This document shows, piece after piece, positions 15,876 to 24,169 of a stretch of DNA of 36,489 bases (within the stretch, counting starts at the first letter, position 1; each line of letters opens with the position of its first letter). The notes beneath the pieces are model-generated. The model saw nothing but the letters and a program-made list of their open reading frames with translations. It did not search any database and had not been told where the DNA came from. The stretch is from an uncultured Clostridia bacterium (GTDB lineage Bacteria; Bacillota; Clostridia; Peptostreptococcales; Anaerovoracaceae). The stretch spans positions 1-36,489 of the forward strand of contig CAKQOW010000020.1 in NCBI GenBank assembly GCA_934256595.1. The letters are read 5' to 3'. The position numbers and the translations under genes were made by a program.

Positions 15876-16504
15876 TTTACCGGCTCCCTGACCATATATG
15901 TATTCTCAAATCCGTATTTATCCGATTTGGCAACGCCGATTACCTCGAATCCCTCTTTCTGATAAAACGCCACATCTTCCGAGGTATTGGTAAACAGCAT
16001 AAGTGGTCTGTTTCTGCTGTCTGCATATTCTGTGATTTTGTGTATAAGTTTCCTGCCTCTGCCCTGTCCCTGGCAGCTTCTTCTTACGCCAAGAAAATCA
16101 ATATAAATATGAGGATACGGTATATCCATTGTTTTTTCAAGCTCGTCAAGCTCATCAAATACGTCTATGCGTCTGTTTTTTTCTTCCTCGGTAAGCCTGT
16201 CCATTGCAGCCTTGTAGCCTTCGGAATAACAGCCTGCTTCAATATATCTTGAAGCAGTATACTGCATATCCTCCGAGTCCACAATCACTATACCGTCATC
16301 AATATTTTCATCGGTAGCATAGGCGTGGCCGTATTCCAAATCGTACATTCCGTAAAATCTGATTGTCGCTTCCATTGCGGCAAGTTTTTTATCCATCTGC
16401 GGAAAAGCCTCCGCAAGTTTGGGATAGTCGTGAAATGCATCAAGCCACATTGTAAACAGCTTCTCGCTTTCGTTTTTTCTGATTTCGTATAACCCTTGTA
16501 TCAT
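15872..16504 (-). CDS. GNAT family N-acetyltransferase
   Basis: An acetyl-CoA-dependent N-acetyltransferase of 210 aa. The acetyl-CoA binding motif A is FLGVRRSCQGQGRGRKLIHKITEYA (around residues 140-165), followed by the motif B region NTSEDVAFYQKEGFEVIGVAKS. The N-terminal half (IRKNESEKLFTMWLDAFHDYPKLAEAFP) is typical of a subgroup common in gut Clostridia. The substrate is unknown. It lies 4 nt after metH and overlaps ybaK. Confidence 0.9.
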   Translation of the reverse strand: MIQGLYEIRKNESEKLFTMWLDAFHDYPKLAEAFPQMDKKLAAMEATIRFYGMYDLEYGHAYATDENIDDGIVIVDSEDMQYTASRYIEAGCYSEGYKAAMDRLTEEEKNRRIDVFDELDELEKTMDIPYPHIYIDFLGVRRSCQGQGRGRKLIHKITEYADSRNRPLMLFTNTSEDVAFYQKEGFEVIGVAKSDKYGFENTYMVREPVK

Positions 16505-16508
16505 ATTC

Positions 16509-18854
16509 CTAACCTATAACCATCTGTGCAATTCTTACAGTATCCATAGCATCTGCGGCATAATAGTCCGCCCCTATCTGCTCGGCATAATCCGCTGTAA
16601 TAACTGCGCCTGCAACTAAGATCTTTGTTTCAGGGCTGTGCTTTCTCATCAGTCTGATAGTTTCCTCCATTGACGGCACAGTGGTTGTCATAAGAGCCGA
16701 TAAGCCTATCAGACTGCAGCCCTTTGCGTTTTCAAGCACTGTTTCAGGCGGTACATCTCTGCCCAGATCCACAACATAAAAGCCGTAGCTTTCGAGCAGA
16801 GCCTTTGCAATATTCTTGCCTATATCGTGTATATCACCCTTGACAGTTGCTATGACTATTTTTTTGCTTTCATCGGTGTTTGAAGGCATTCTGCTTTTGA
16901 GTATATCAAAAGCCCTGCCTGCCGCTTCAGCCGACATTATAAGCTGGGGCAGAAATATTTTTTTTGCCTCAAATTCCTCTCCCGCAGCATTAAGCGCAGG
17001 TATAAGCTCTGTATTTATTATATCAATAGGCTCTGTGTTTTCAAGAAGCTCCACAGTTATTTTTTCGGCAGCCTCTGAAAGACCTTTCTGAATTGCATAG
17101 GAAAGCGTTATTTCTTCTGTTTTTACTTCCTGTTTTTTCTCTTCTCTGCCCTCTGTATACGCTATATATTCCATACAGCCCTTGTCCTTGCCGGAAAGCG
17201 CCTTGTAGGAATAGTAGGCCTTCATCATATCAGGTGAATAAGGGTCCATTATGGCCGCATCAAGTCCTGCATAAAGCGCCATTGTGAAGAACGCGGAGTT
17301 GATTATGCTTCTGTTTGGAAGTCCGAAAGAAACATTGGATACACCAAGGCTTGTGGACACTCCAAGCTTTTGTTTTATCATAGTTACCGCAGCAAGTGTT
17401 GTAGCTGCGCTGGTATCGTCAGATGATACCGTCATTGTAAGCGGATCGACTATTATGTCTTTTTTGTCTATGCCGTATTCTGCAGCCCTGTTTACAATTC
17501 TTTCGGCAATATTAAATCTGCCCTCTGCGGTCTCCGGAATACCGTCCTCGTCCATAGTAAGGGCAACTACGACTCCTCCGTATTTTTTAACAAGAGGAAA
17601 AACAGCGTTCATGCTTTTGGCGCTGCCGTTTACGGAGTTTACCATAGGCTTGCCGTTATATATACGCATTGCTTTTTCGAGGGCAACAGTATCAGATGTA
17701 TCAATCTGAAGCGGCAGGTCTGTAACAGTCTGAAGTTCTCTGACAAGCTCCGTCAAAACCTCAGGCTCGTCAATATCGGGTATTCCCGCATTGACATCAA
17801 GTATGTGAGAGCCTGCCTCCTCCTGCTTTATCGCTTCTGTAAGTATATAGTTGTAATCTCTGTTTCTAAGAGCCTCTTTTACTTTTTTCTTGCCTGTAGG
17901 GTTAATTCTCTCACCGATTATAGCGGGGAGCTTTCCAAGCTCTGCTGTATGTGAGTATGAAGAAACAAGGCTGTGAGTCTTAGGCGATACACTCTTAAAC
18001 GGAATATCGCCTACTTTTTCTATCATCTTACTGATATGCTCAGGCGTGGTGCCGCAGCAGCCGCCAAGTATCATCGCGCCCTGCTCTGCAATTTCAGCCA
18101 TAATATCGGCAAATCTGTCCGGAGATATGTCATAGACCGTCTGTCCGTCTTTTATCTGAGGAAGTCCCGCATTGGGATTTACTATAATCGGAACTGAAGC
18201 ATATTCTGCGTAGGTTTTAACTATAGGCAGCATTTTGTCAGGACCAAAGGAGCAGTTCATACCTATGGCATCGGCGCCAAGTCCCTCAAGCATTGCAATC
18301 ATAGTCTTTGCATCGGCCCCTGTCATCAGCTTGTGTCTTTCATCATAGGCATTTGTAACAAACACCGGCAGATTGCTGTTTTCTTTTGCCGCAAGCAGAG
18401 CCGCCTTTGTTTCATAGGAGTCGTTCATAGTTTCTATGATTATGAGGTCTGCTCCGAAGTTTACCGCATACTCTGTACACTCTTTAAAAATGCTTACAGC
18501 TTCTTCAAATTCCATATTGCCCATAGGTTTTATCAGGCTGCCTGTGGGACCTATGTCATAGGCTATATATTTATTTTCATATCCTTTGACAGCTTCCTTT
18601 GCGCATTTAACTGCAGCCTCCGCATACTCTGCGGCATTGTCAAATTTAAGACTGTTTACGCCAAAGGTATTGGTGGTTACTATATCAGAGCCTGCCTCAA
18701 GATAAGCTCTGTGTATTGCTGTTATCCTGTCCGGGTGGTCTATATTCCACTGCGCCGGCTGCTCTCCCGACTCAAGCCCCATATCCTGAAGCATAGTCCC
18801 GAAGCCTCCGTCAAAATATATTTTTCTTTTTTTAATTGCTTCTAAAATATTCAT
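16509..18854 (-). CDS. metH: cobalamin-dependent methionine synthase (without reactivation domain)
   Basis: Transfers the methyl group of methyltetrahydrofolate to homocysteine through methylcobalamin. Modules in order: homocysteine methyltransferase barrel (about 1-290, zinc cysteines in GMNCSFGPD and MILGGCCGTTPEHI); pterin-binding domain (about 310-575, IIGERINPTGKKKVKEAL, LDVNAGIPDID); cobalamin cap and binding domains (about 590-781, the axial histidine motif GDIHDIGKNI, then GLSALMTTTVPSMEETI). At 781 residues it stops after the B12 domain; the reactivation domain is encoded separately just upstream. The order metF, reactivation, metH with 4-nt overlaps makes one operon. Confidence 0.97.
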   Translation of the reverse strand: MNILEAIKKRKIYFDGGFGTMLQDMGLESGEQPAQWNIDHPDRITAIHRAYLEAGSDIVTTNTFGVNSLKFDNAAEYAEAAVKCAKEAVKGYENKYIAYDIGPTGSLIKPMGNMEFEEAVSIFKECTEYAVNFGADLIIIETMNDSYETKAALLAAKENSNLPVFVTNAYDERHKLMTGADAKTMIAMLEGLGADAIGMNCSFGPDKMLPIVKTYAEYASVPIIVNPNAGLPQIKDGQTVYDISPDRFADIMAEIAEQGAMILGGCCGTTPEHISKMIEKVGDIPFKSVSPKTHSLVSSYSHTAELGKLPAIIGERINPTGKKKVKEALRNRDYNYILTEAIKQEEAGSHILDVNAGIPDIDEPEVLTELVRELQTVTDLPLQIDTSDTVALEKAMRIYNGKPMVNSVNGSAKSMNAVFPLVKKYGGVVVALTMDEDGIPETAEGRFNIAERIVNRAAEYGIDKKDIIVDPLTMTVSSDDTSAATTLAAVTMIKQKLGVSTSLGVSNVSFGLPNRSIINSAFFTMALYAGLDAAIMDPYSPDMMKAYYSYKALSGKDKGCMEYIAYTEGREEKKQEVKTEEITLSYAIQKGLSEAAEKITVELLENTEPIDIINTELIPALNAAGEEFEAKKIFLPQLIMSAEAAGRAFDILKSRMPSNTDESKKIVIATVKGDIHDIGKNIAKALLESYGFYVVDLGRDVPPETVLENAKGCSLIGLSALMTTTVPSMEETIRLMRKHSPETKILVAGAVITADYAEQIGADYYAADAMDTVRIAQMVIG

Positions 18855-19414
18855 AATTTTATCCCCATAATTGCTGTGATGGTTTTCATAGGCGTCATCA
18901 TAAATGAATCATTTACGCTTATGCCTATCTTGTATGCCTCTACAAATTCAAGGAGCCTGCCCTGCATCTCGAGGGTGAAATCTCCATAGCCCGGAGCAAA
19001 TCTGGCCTTGGTCTGCTCCGGCAGACTGTCTTGTATATAGTCGCAGAGCGCCTCTACCGCAGAAGATGCCACAGCATCAAGCACGAAGTGCTTTGCCGTT
19101 GAAACAAGTGAAGCATTTCTAAGCACTCTGTCCACATCATGCCCTATGGTTGCCGCCAGCACATATGCGCTGCTGCAGCCTGTAAGGTTTCTCCTGAGAT
19201 TAGCGCTTGCAATATCTCCAAAGCCCAGATTACAGCCGTTTTCTGTAAATCTGATGTCTGTCTTTTTTAATATGTATGAACAGTTCATAGCCGACAGTAT
19301 TTCATCTGCAACGCTGTCTGTAAACTCCTTTGAGGCACTGTCATCTGCGCCTCCCAGTCTTGCTTTAAGCTCCTTTGGATTTATGACTATTTTGTCATTT
19401 GTAACCCTCGTCAT
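18851..19414 (-). CDS. stand-alone methionine synthase reactivation-domain-like protein
   Basis: 187 aa resembling the AdoMet-binding activation domain normally found at the C terminus of MetH. The ARFAPGYGDFTLEMQGRLLEFV segment corresponds to the R-x-x-x-G-Y SAM-binding region, and the C terminus has NDSFMMTPMKTITAIMGI. It overlaps metH by 4 nt and metF by 4 nt, so the three proteins are probably made in fixed ratio. By analogy with Thermotoga, where the domain is also separate, it would reductively remethylate inactive cob(II)alamin. The flavodoxin or ferredoxin donor is not in the window. Confidence 0.88.
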   Translation of the reverse strand: MTRVTNDKIVINPKELKARLGGADDSASKEFTDSVADEILSAMNCSYILKKTDIRFTENGCNLGFGDIASANLRRNLTGCSSAYVLAATIGHDVDRVLRNASLVSTAKHFVLDAVASSAVEALCDYIQDSLPEQTKARFAPGYGDFTLEMQGRLLEFVEAYKIGISVNDSFMMTPMKTITAIMGIKL

Positions 19415-20271
19415 CTTATAATCTCCGACACATTGTTCTGAAGAGCCTCTACCACTGAAGGATTGTTCATCGAGTAGATATGAACAGCTTTTACTCCGTT
19501 GGCATAAAGGTCTACAATCTGCTCTGTGGCATATGCTATTCCCGCCTGCTTCATAGCCTTAGGGTTATCTCTGAACCTGTCTACTATACGCAAAAATCTC
19601 TGCGGCAGTGCATTCTGTGATATTGACACCACTCTCTCTATCTGTTTTGCGCTTGTAATAGGCATAATACCTGCAATTACAGGCACGTCAACTCCGGCTT
19701 CACGCAGTCTGTAAAGGAAGTTGTAATATATATCATTATCGAAAAACATCTGAGTGGTAAGAAATTCAACCCCTGCATCTACTTTCTTTTTGATGTTGGC
19801 TATATCCTCCATACTTGAACTGCTCTCCGGGTGTGTTTCCGGATAGCAGGCGCCACCTATGCAAAAGCCGCCGTATTCTTTGATTTCGGTTACAAGCTCG
19901 CTGGCATATCTGTATTCAAGGTGACTGCGGTCAAGATCCTCAGGGATATCTCCTCTGAGTGCAAGTATGTTTTCGATACCGTTTTCTCTCAGCTTGTCCA
20001 GCATTCCCCTTACCTGCTGTCTGCTTGAGGACACGCAGGTAAGATGGGCTATTGAAGTCACGCCTTTTTCTTTGATATCTCTTGCAATGTCGACCGTATA
20101 TTTTGATGTGCCTCCGCCTGCGCCATATGTAACACTCATAAAAGATGGCCTGCGTTCTGCAATTTCTTCTATGGCGAATTTCACTTTTTCAAATTTATCG
20201 TCTGTTTTTGGAGGGAAAACCTCAAATGACAGACTCAGTCTGTCCTGCTTAATAATATCTGTTATCTTCAT
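19411..20271 (-). CDS. metF: 5,10-methylenetetrahydrofolate reductase
   Basis: Reduces methylene-THF to methyl-THF, the methyl donor for the adjacent methionine synthase. The TIM-barrel FAD enzyme family is clear from LSFEVFPPKTDDKFEKV (with the catalytic Glu), RPSFMSVTYGAGGGTSKYT, ILALRGDIPED, GGACYPETHPES and EFLTTQMFFDN. At 286 aa it is the usual bacterial length without an extra C-terminal domain. AGGAGG precedes the ATG. The 74-nt gap upstream has no room for a SAM or B12 riboswitch; it contains an imperfect stem (about 20304-20329, GGCGGGGTA/TACCCTGCC) that may terminate the preceding gene. Confidence 0.97.
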   Translation of the reverse strand: MKITDIIKQDRLSLSFEVFPPKTDDKFEKVKFAIEEIAERRPSFMSVTYGAGGGTSKYTVDIARDIKEKGVTSIAHLTCVSSSRQQVRGMLDKLRENGIENILALRGDIPEDLDRSHLEYRYASELVTEIKEYGGFCIGGACYPETHPESSSSMEDIANIKKKVDAGVEFLTTQMFFDNDIYYNFLYRLREAGVDVPVIAGIMPITSAKQIERVVSISQNALPQRFLRIVDRFRDNPKAMKQAGIAYATEQIVDLYANGVKAVHIYSMNNPSVVEALQNNVSEIIR

Positions 20272-20345
20272 ATCCTGTGTACCTCCTAATATAATAACAG
20301 GCAGGGTAAATATCGTATACCCCGCCAGAAATTCTGTTTAATAAA

Positions 20346-21731
20346 TCATACAAGTCTTCTGCCCATCAGTACGCCCATGGCTGATGCCATCATCAGCCCT
20401 CTGGTCCAGCCGCTTGAGTCACCAAGACAGTAAAGACCCGGCATACTTGTGTTGAAGTCCTTATCCATTTTTACTCTATTGCTGTAGAATTTAATCTCCG
20501 GCGAATATAGAAGTGTTTCTGCGGCAGCAAATCCAGGAACCACATGATCGAGTGCCTGTATGAAATTGATTATATCCGTCATTGTTCTGTATGGGAGTCC
20601 CGCCGTTATATCACCCGCAACCGCATCTGTAAGGGTTGGTTTCACATTTGATCTTGCAAGTTCTCTCTCCCATGTTCTCTTGCCGTCAAGTATATCCCCG
20701 TATCTCTGAACCATTATTCTGCCTGCGCCAAGCATATTGGTAAGCTCTCCTACCTTTCTGGCATATACCATAGGCTTGTCAAAAGGCTCTCTGAAATGGT
20801 GTGATACAAGTATTGCAAGGTTTGTATTACCGGATTTTAAGTCCTTGTAGGAATGTCCGTTTACTACTGCCAGATTGTCATCGTAGTTTTCCTGGCTTAC
20901 AAAGCCTCCCGGATTCTGACAGAAAGTACGAACCTTGTCTTTGTAAGGGTTAGGATAGCCTATGAGCTTTGATTCATAAAGTACGCTGTTGACGTGCTCC
21001 ATAATCTCATTTCTGACTTCTACCCTGACGCCTACATCTACAATTCCCGGCTCATGCGCCACATCATGTCTGTCACACAGCCTGTCAAGCCAGTCTGCGC
21101 CGCGTCTGCCTGCTGCAATAACAACGCTGTCCGCTTCAATGCTGAATTCTTTTTTGCCGTCAGATGCAATGACTCCCGCGCATCTGCCGTCCTCAACCAT
21201 TATATCCACACATTCGCAACTGAACATAATCTCAACGCCGTTTGCCTGCAGGTATTTTTCGATTGCTTCATATATGTCCTGCGCTTTCTCTGTGCCGAGA
21301 TGTCTGATAGGACAGTCTACAAGCTTGAGTCCTGCTTTGATTGCGCGTTTTCTGATTGCCTTTACCTCTTCTTCGTTGCCTATGCCCTCTATCTTGCTGT
21401 CGGCGCCGAAGTCGAGATATATCTTATCTGCATAGTTAATAGTTTCCTGCGCGTTGTCCTCTCCGATAAGCTGAGGCAGATCTCCTCCGACCTCATAGCT
21501 TAATGACAGCTTGCCGTCGGAAAAAGCGCCCGCTCCGGAAAATCCGGTTGTAATATGGCATGGCTGACAGTTGACACACTGTCCGGTTACTTCCTTAGGG
21601 CATCTTCTGTTTTCGATAGCTCTGCCCTTTTCAAGGATCATAATGCTTTTTTTACTGCCCTTGTTTAACATTTCAAGTGCTGTAAATATTCCGGCAGGTC
21701 CGGCACCAACTATAACTACATTTTTTTTCAT
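20346..21731 (-). CDS. FAD-dependent dehydrogenase (uncharacterised NAD(FAD)-utilising family)
   Basis: A flavoprotein with the N-terminal dinucleotide fold KNVVIVGAGPAGIFTALEML, then ENRRCPKEVTGQCVNCQPCHITTGFSGAGAFSDGKLSL. That Cys-rich stretch is characteristic of a widespread family of unknown substrate. The C terminus closes with GLYCLGDSSGWTRGLMMASAMGVLMGR, the second FAD contact. The frame extends seven codons further to a TTG, but GAGGG sits 7 nt before the ATG at 21731, which I take as the start (461 aa). Family members are sometimes linked to tetrapyrrole or quinone metabolism, but nothing here tells which. Confidence 0.9.
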   Translation of the reverse strand: MKKNVVIVGAGPAGIFTALEMLNKGSKKSIMILEKGRAIENRRCPKEVTGQCVNCQPCHITTGFSGAGAFSDGKLSLSYEVGGDLPQLIGEDNAQETINYADKIYLDFGADSKIEGIGNEEEVKAIRKRAIKAGLKLVDCPIRHLGTEKAQDIYEAIEKYLQANGVEIMFSCECVDIMVEDGRCAGVIASDGKKEFSIEADSVVIAAGRRGADWLDRLCDRHDVAHEPGIVDVGVRVEVRNEIMEHVNSVLYESKLIGYPNPYKDKVRTFCQNPGGFVSQENYDDNLAVVNGHSYKDLKSGNTNLAILVSHHFREPFDKPMVYARKVGELTNMLGAGRIMVQRYGDILDGKRTWERELARSNVKPTLTDAVAGDITAGLPYRTMTDIINFIQALDHVVPGFAAAETLLYSPEIKFYSNRVKMDKDFNTSMPGLYCLGDSSGWTRGLMMASAMGVLMGRRLV

Positions 21732-21785
21732 TACATTTCCCTCACTTTTCAAAAAAATGATTTAATACTCCAAAACACAAGGGCT

Positions 21786-21794
21786 ATTATAGCA
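21786..21794 (-). promoter_or_regulatory. extended -10 promoter of the FAD dehydrogenase
   Basis: TGCTATAAT on the minus strand, about 55 nt before the start codon. The -35 region is AT-rich with no clear TTGACA, fitting an extended -10 promoter. Confidence 0.6.
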
Positions 21795-21885
21795 AAGAAT
21801 ATGCTAAAAATAAAGTGTTTTTTTGATAAAATACACAAATTGTTTTATATTTTTTATTGTTTTTACACAATAAAGTTGTTTTATC

Positions 21886-22170
21886 TTACAAAGGCACAGG
21901 TATATACGGGTAATACAGCGCCATAAGAACAATCTGCAGCACTAAAATCACAGGAATTCCTACTGTAAATTTTCTGTGTCTTGTCTTATGATGAAAAATC
22001 TTCATTCCTGCCAGTGCTCCTATTGAGCCACCCAGCAGCGTCGCAAGAATAAGGGCCGCTTCCGATATTCTCCATCTGCCTTTTGCTGCTCTTGCTTTGT
22101 CAGCTCCAAACATTATAAATGTAATAATATTTATCACTGCAAGATATATAACAATCGCTTCTAAAATCAT
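21886..22170 (-). CDS. DUF1294 family membrane protein
   Basis: 94 residues with three hydrophobic segments (about 2-22, 38-57, 70-89) and the family core FGADKARAAKGRWRISEAALILATLLGGSIGALAGMKIFHHKTRHRKF, that is D-K-x2-A then R-I-x-E and an H-K-T-R motif. Function is unknown. Its ATG shares one base with the stop of the upstream peroxiredoxin gene (TGATG), so the two are translationally coupled. Confidence 0.88.
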   Translation of the reverse strand: MILEAIVIYLAVINIITFIMFGADKARAAKGRWRISEAALILATLLGGSIGALAGMKIFHHKTRHRKFTVGIPVILVLQIVLMALYYPYIPVPL

Positions 22171-22622
22171 CAGAGCAGCTCCAGAGTTTTTGCAGGATTG
22201 TCGGCAGCTCTGACATTGCCTGACGCTTTCTCTATTATTCCGTTTTCGTCTATAAGATATGTGGTACGGACAACTCCCATGGTCTTTTTGCCGTAGTTTG
22301 TTTTTTCCTTCCAGACATCATATGCTTTGATACATGAAAGCTCTGTGTCTGACAGAAGTGTAAACGGAAGATTGAATTTCTCTTCAAATTTCTTGTGTGA
22401 AGCAACGCTGTCTTTGCTGACTCCGATTATTACTGCGCCCTTCTCTGTAAACTGCGGATAAAGCTCTGCAAACCCGCATGCCTGTTTAGTGCAGCCTGCT
22501 GTATTGTCTTTCGGATAGAAATACAGGATAACCTTACGTCCTCTGTATTCATCCAGCGTATGTATTTTGCCGTTCTGATCGGGAAGTTCAAATCCCGGCG
22601 CTTTAATTCCTGTTTCAAGCAT
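22170..22622 (-). CDS. bcp: thioredoxin-dependent thiol peroxidase (Bcp/PrxQ)
   Basis: A peroxiredoxin that reduces H2O2 and organic hydroperoxides with thioredoxin. The peroxidatic and resolving cysteines are five apart in YFYPKDNTAGCTKQACGFAE (about C44 and C49), as in the PrxQ class; the PKDNTxGCT and SKDSVASHKKF segments are diagnostic. Length is 150 aa. CGGAGG precedes the ATG. It forms an operon with DUF1294. With the catalase-like protein at 2243 non-catalytic, this is the only clear peroxide-removing enzyme in the window. Confidence 0.96.
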   Translation of the reverse strand: MLETGIKAPGFELPDQNGKIHTLDEYRGRKVILYFYPKDNTAGCTKQACGFAELYPQFTEKGAVIIGVSKDSVASHKKFEEKFNLPFTLLSDTELSCIKAYDVWKEKTNYGKKTMGVVRTTYLIDENGIIEKASGNVRAADNPAKTLELL

Positions 22623-22651
22623 ATCAGTACCTCCGTTTCTGTTTATATCAC

Positions 22652-22679
22652 ATTTTAGATTATACTTTAATTATTTCAA
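22652..22679 (-). promoter_or_regulatory. probable promoter of bcp
   Basis: TTGAAA (22674-22679), a 16-bp spacer and TAAAAT (22652-22657), with transcription starting about 25 nt before the gene. The -35 lies inside the last codons of the preceding chloramphenicol acetyltransferase pseudogene. Confidence 0.45.
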
Positions 22680-23291
22680 TCTGCCTATTTCATCCTGCAG
22701 ATTTGCAAGAAATCTGCCTGCGTGTGCGCCGTCCATCTATGTGTGGTGAAACTGGAAAGAAATTTTGAGGTAATACTTCATCCATTTCTTCCTGTACCTG
22801 CCCCATATGATGAACGGGTTGTTGAAAATTCCGCTGTTCATACCGACAGCGCCGTCAAGCTCTGTATCAGTTATTGCTGAAGTTCCGATAACCATACTGT
22901 CTGTAAGATCTCTGTTCCGGCAGTCTGATGCGGCTATAGCGGTATACTTTAGATATTCTCTGTTATATTCCTCCAGATTATCAGTGTAGAGAATATCACA
23001 GGAACTCACCTCTCCCTCTCTGTTTCTGACTATTGTATTAACAGCTATTGAGTCGTACTGTATCAGCTTGTCTCCTACAGGAAGCAGATAAAATTCTTCA
23101 ATAGAAGATGCAGCCCTGCCTATGCAGTAATCAAGAAGCATATTGAATTTAAGGTTTCTTTTCCTGCTGTATTTAATAACAGGCGTAACATCTAAGGTCT
23201 TGAAAAATGTCACCATAGGGTTTGGCGCATTCATCCATAGCCTGTAGGCCTCCGCGCGTTTAGTCTGTTCCGGTTTTACTTCTGTTGCCAT
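22671..23291 (-). pseudogene. CatA-like chloramphenicol acetyltransferase with an in-frame amber codon
   Basis: The first 184 codons encode a CAT-fold O-acetyltransferase (RLWMNAPNPMVTFFKTLDVTPV, FNMLLDYCIGRAASSIEEFYLLP, GVGMNSGIFNNPFIIWGRYRKK-like core) and run into the active-site motif FHHT, then TAG at 22739-22737. Reading continues in the same frame with MDGAHAGRFLANLQDEIGRLK and ends at TAA 22673-22671. The catalytic His and the following DG of HHxxxDG thus flank the stop. Relatives I recall have Gln at this place, so a single C-to-T change (CAG to TAG) explains it. The restored length, about 206 aa, is normal. Without suppression the product lacks the DG and C-terminal helix and should be inactive. 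Confidence 0.8.
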
Positions 23292-23332
23292 AATCTCTTC
23301 TCCCGTATTCTCTGTAAGTCATTATATAATCT

Positions 23333-23494
23333 TTATATTGCTTTTAATTCTTCTTTTTCAGCCTGCTCATCAGAAAGCTCCTGCACCAGGTAATCATCAC
23401 TCATACAGTGCATATCAGATACACCCTCGCTCATTAATTCATACAGCTTCGAATGATAAAAAATATCCAAAGCTTCTTTTAATTGTACTGTAAT
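23333..23494 (-). pseudogene. 5'-truncated remnant of a small accessory gene
   Basis: A 53-codon open stretch with no start codon at its head reads TVQLKEALDIFYHSKLYELM, then SEGVSDMHCMSDDYLVQELS and a charged tail. It resembles, from memory, the C-terminal half of small Clostridia proteins found beside DUF3791/DUF3990-type genes in toxin-antitoxin-like clusters. Upstream, an in-frame TGA follows within a few codons and the IS-like end begins 55 bp further on, so the front of the gene was probably lost to the insertion or to a deletion. An internal ATG (MSEGVSD) could give a shorter peptide. Confidence 0.5.
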
Positions 23495-23641
23495 GTGTAT
23501 TAATAATCAACAGCAATTGGGGAACATTTCTTTGCTGTAATCATCGCATAACCAAACTTAATCGGGGTCACATGTTTTCGGGGGCTATTTCGGGGTTTTC
23601 CATATATTAGTATCCTTGTTCGGGGTCTGCAAAAAATTTTA

Positions 23642-23676
23642 AAGGCAATATCATTAGCTTTTGGTATTGTCTTTTT
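23642..23676 (+). terminator. plus-strand terminator-like hairpin inside the IS remnant
   Basis: GGCAATATC and GGTATTGTC form a 9-bp stem with two wobbles and a 10-nt loop, followed by TTTTT at 23672-23676. It could have ended a transposase transcript. Confidence 0.5.
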
Positions 23677-23854
23677 ATGACCTCTTTTCTGTCATATCTC
23701 TGTCAGTTTGCTGAAAGAAAAAACGCTCCTGTACTTGCCTCTCCATGCAACATTTCTCAAGTCAAAGATGATTCGTTTACCGGAGCTAATAGAGGAAACT
23801 ATACAAAATCAAAAAACACTCTGCTTAAAGATTCTGAGCCAGAGGCTTAAATCA

Positions 23855-24006
23855 AGCCACCACCGAAGGTGGCTGTGCCATTGACGGGGAATTTAATGAA
23901 GAGTTACAATATCTGATATTCTGATGGGAAGTTCTAACATATCTGTTTATGAGTTCTTCACCATCGGCATTATGCTTTAAAACTCTTCATAAAGAGCTGT
24001 CAATGG
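23855..24006. repeat. nested inverted repeats (structured-RNA candidate)
   Basis: AGCCACC/GGTGGCT (23855-23874) forms one hairpin. Next to it, three stems nest around one centre: CCATTGAC (23878-23885) with GTCAATGG (23999-24006); ATGAAGAGTT (23896-23905) with AACTCTTCAT (23981-23990), perfect over 10 bp; and GATGG (23923-23927) with CCATC (23961-23965). The plus-strand terminator at 24047-24084 follows. There is no coding frame across it. It may be a structured RNA or recombination substrate carried by the element. Confidence 0.5.
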
Positions 24007-24046
24007 TGGCGAACCCAGTTAATTATTTAAAATCTTTTCTAGCAAA

Positions 24047-24084
24047 AAGAGGTGACAAATCGCTGCCACCTCTTGCATTTTTTT
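24047..24084 (+). terminator. plus-strand intrinsic terminator
   Basis: AAGAGGTG and CACCTCTT pair over 8 bp around a 12-nt loop, followed by GCA and seven T residues (24078-24084). It would end a plus-strand transcript running through the nested inverted repeats. Confidence 0.65.
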
Positions 24085-24094
24085 AATTGTCAGA

Positions 24095-24169
24095 CCCCGA
24101 AGTCAGACCCCCAATCAAGTTTGGAATTTCTGTACATACCCCGAAGTCAGACCCCTAATTAAGTTTGGA
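24095..24169. repeat. direct repeats at the right end of the IS remnant
   Basis: Two 31-bp copies starting CCCCGAAGTCAGACCCC (24095-24125 and 24139-24169) differ at two positions and are spaced 44 bp apart. Both end in AAGTTTGGA, matching the terminal inverted repeat at 24182-24201. They look like transposase-binding sites. Confidence 0.65.

Noticed and set aside
20272..20345. SAM or cobalamin riboswitch ahead of metF
   Set aside because: The gap is 74 nt and shows only one imperfect stem; none of the conserved cores is present.
23877..24006. Nested palindrome considered as an integron attC site
   Set aside because: I could not find the paired RYYYAAC and GTTRRRY core sites at the ends, and there is no integrase or cassette.
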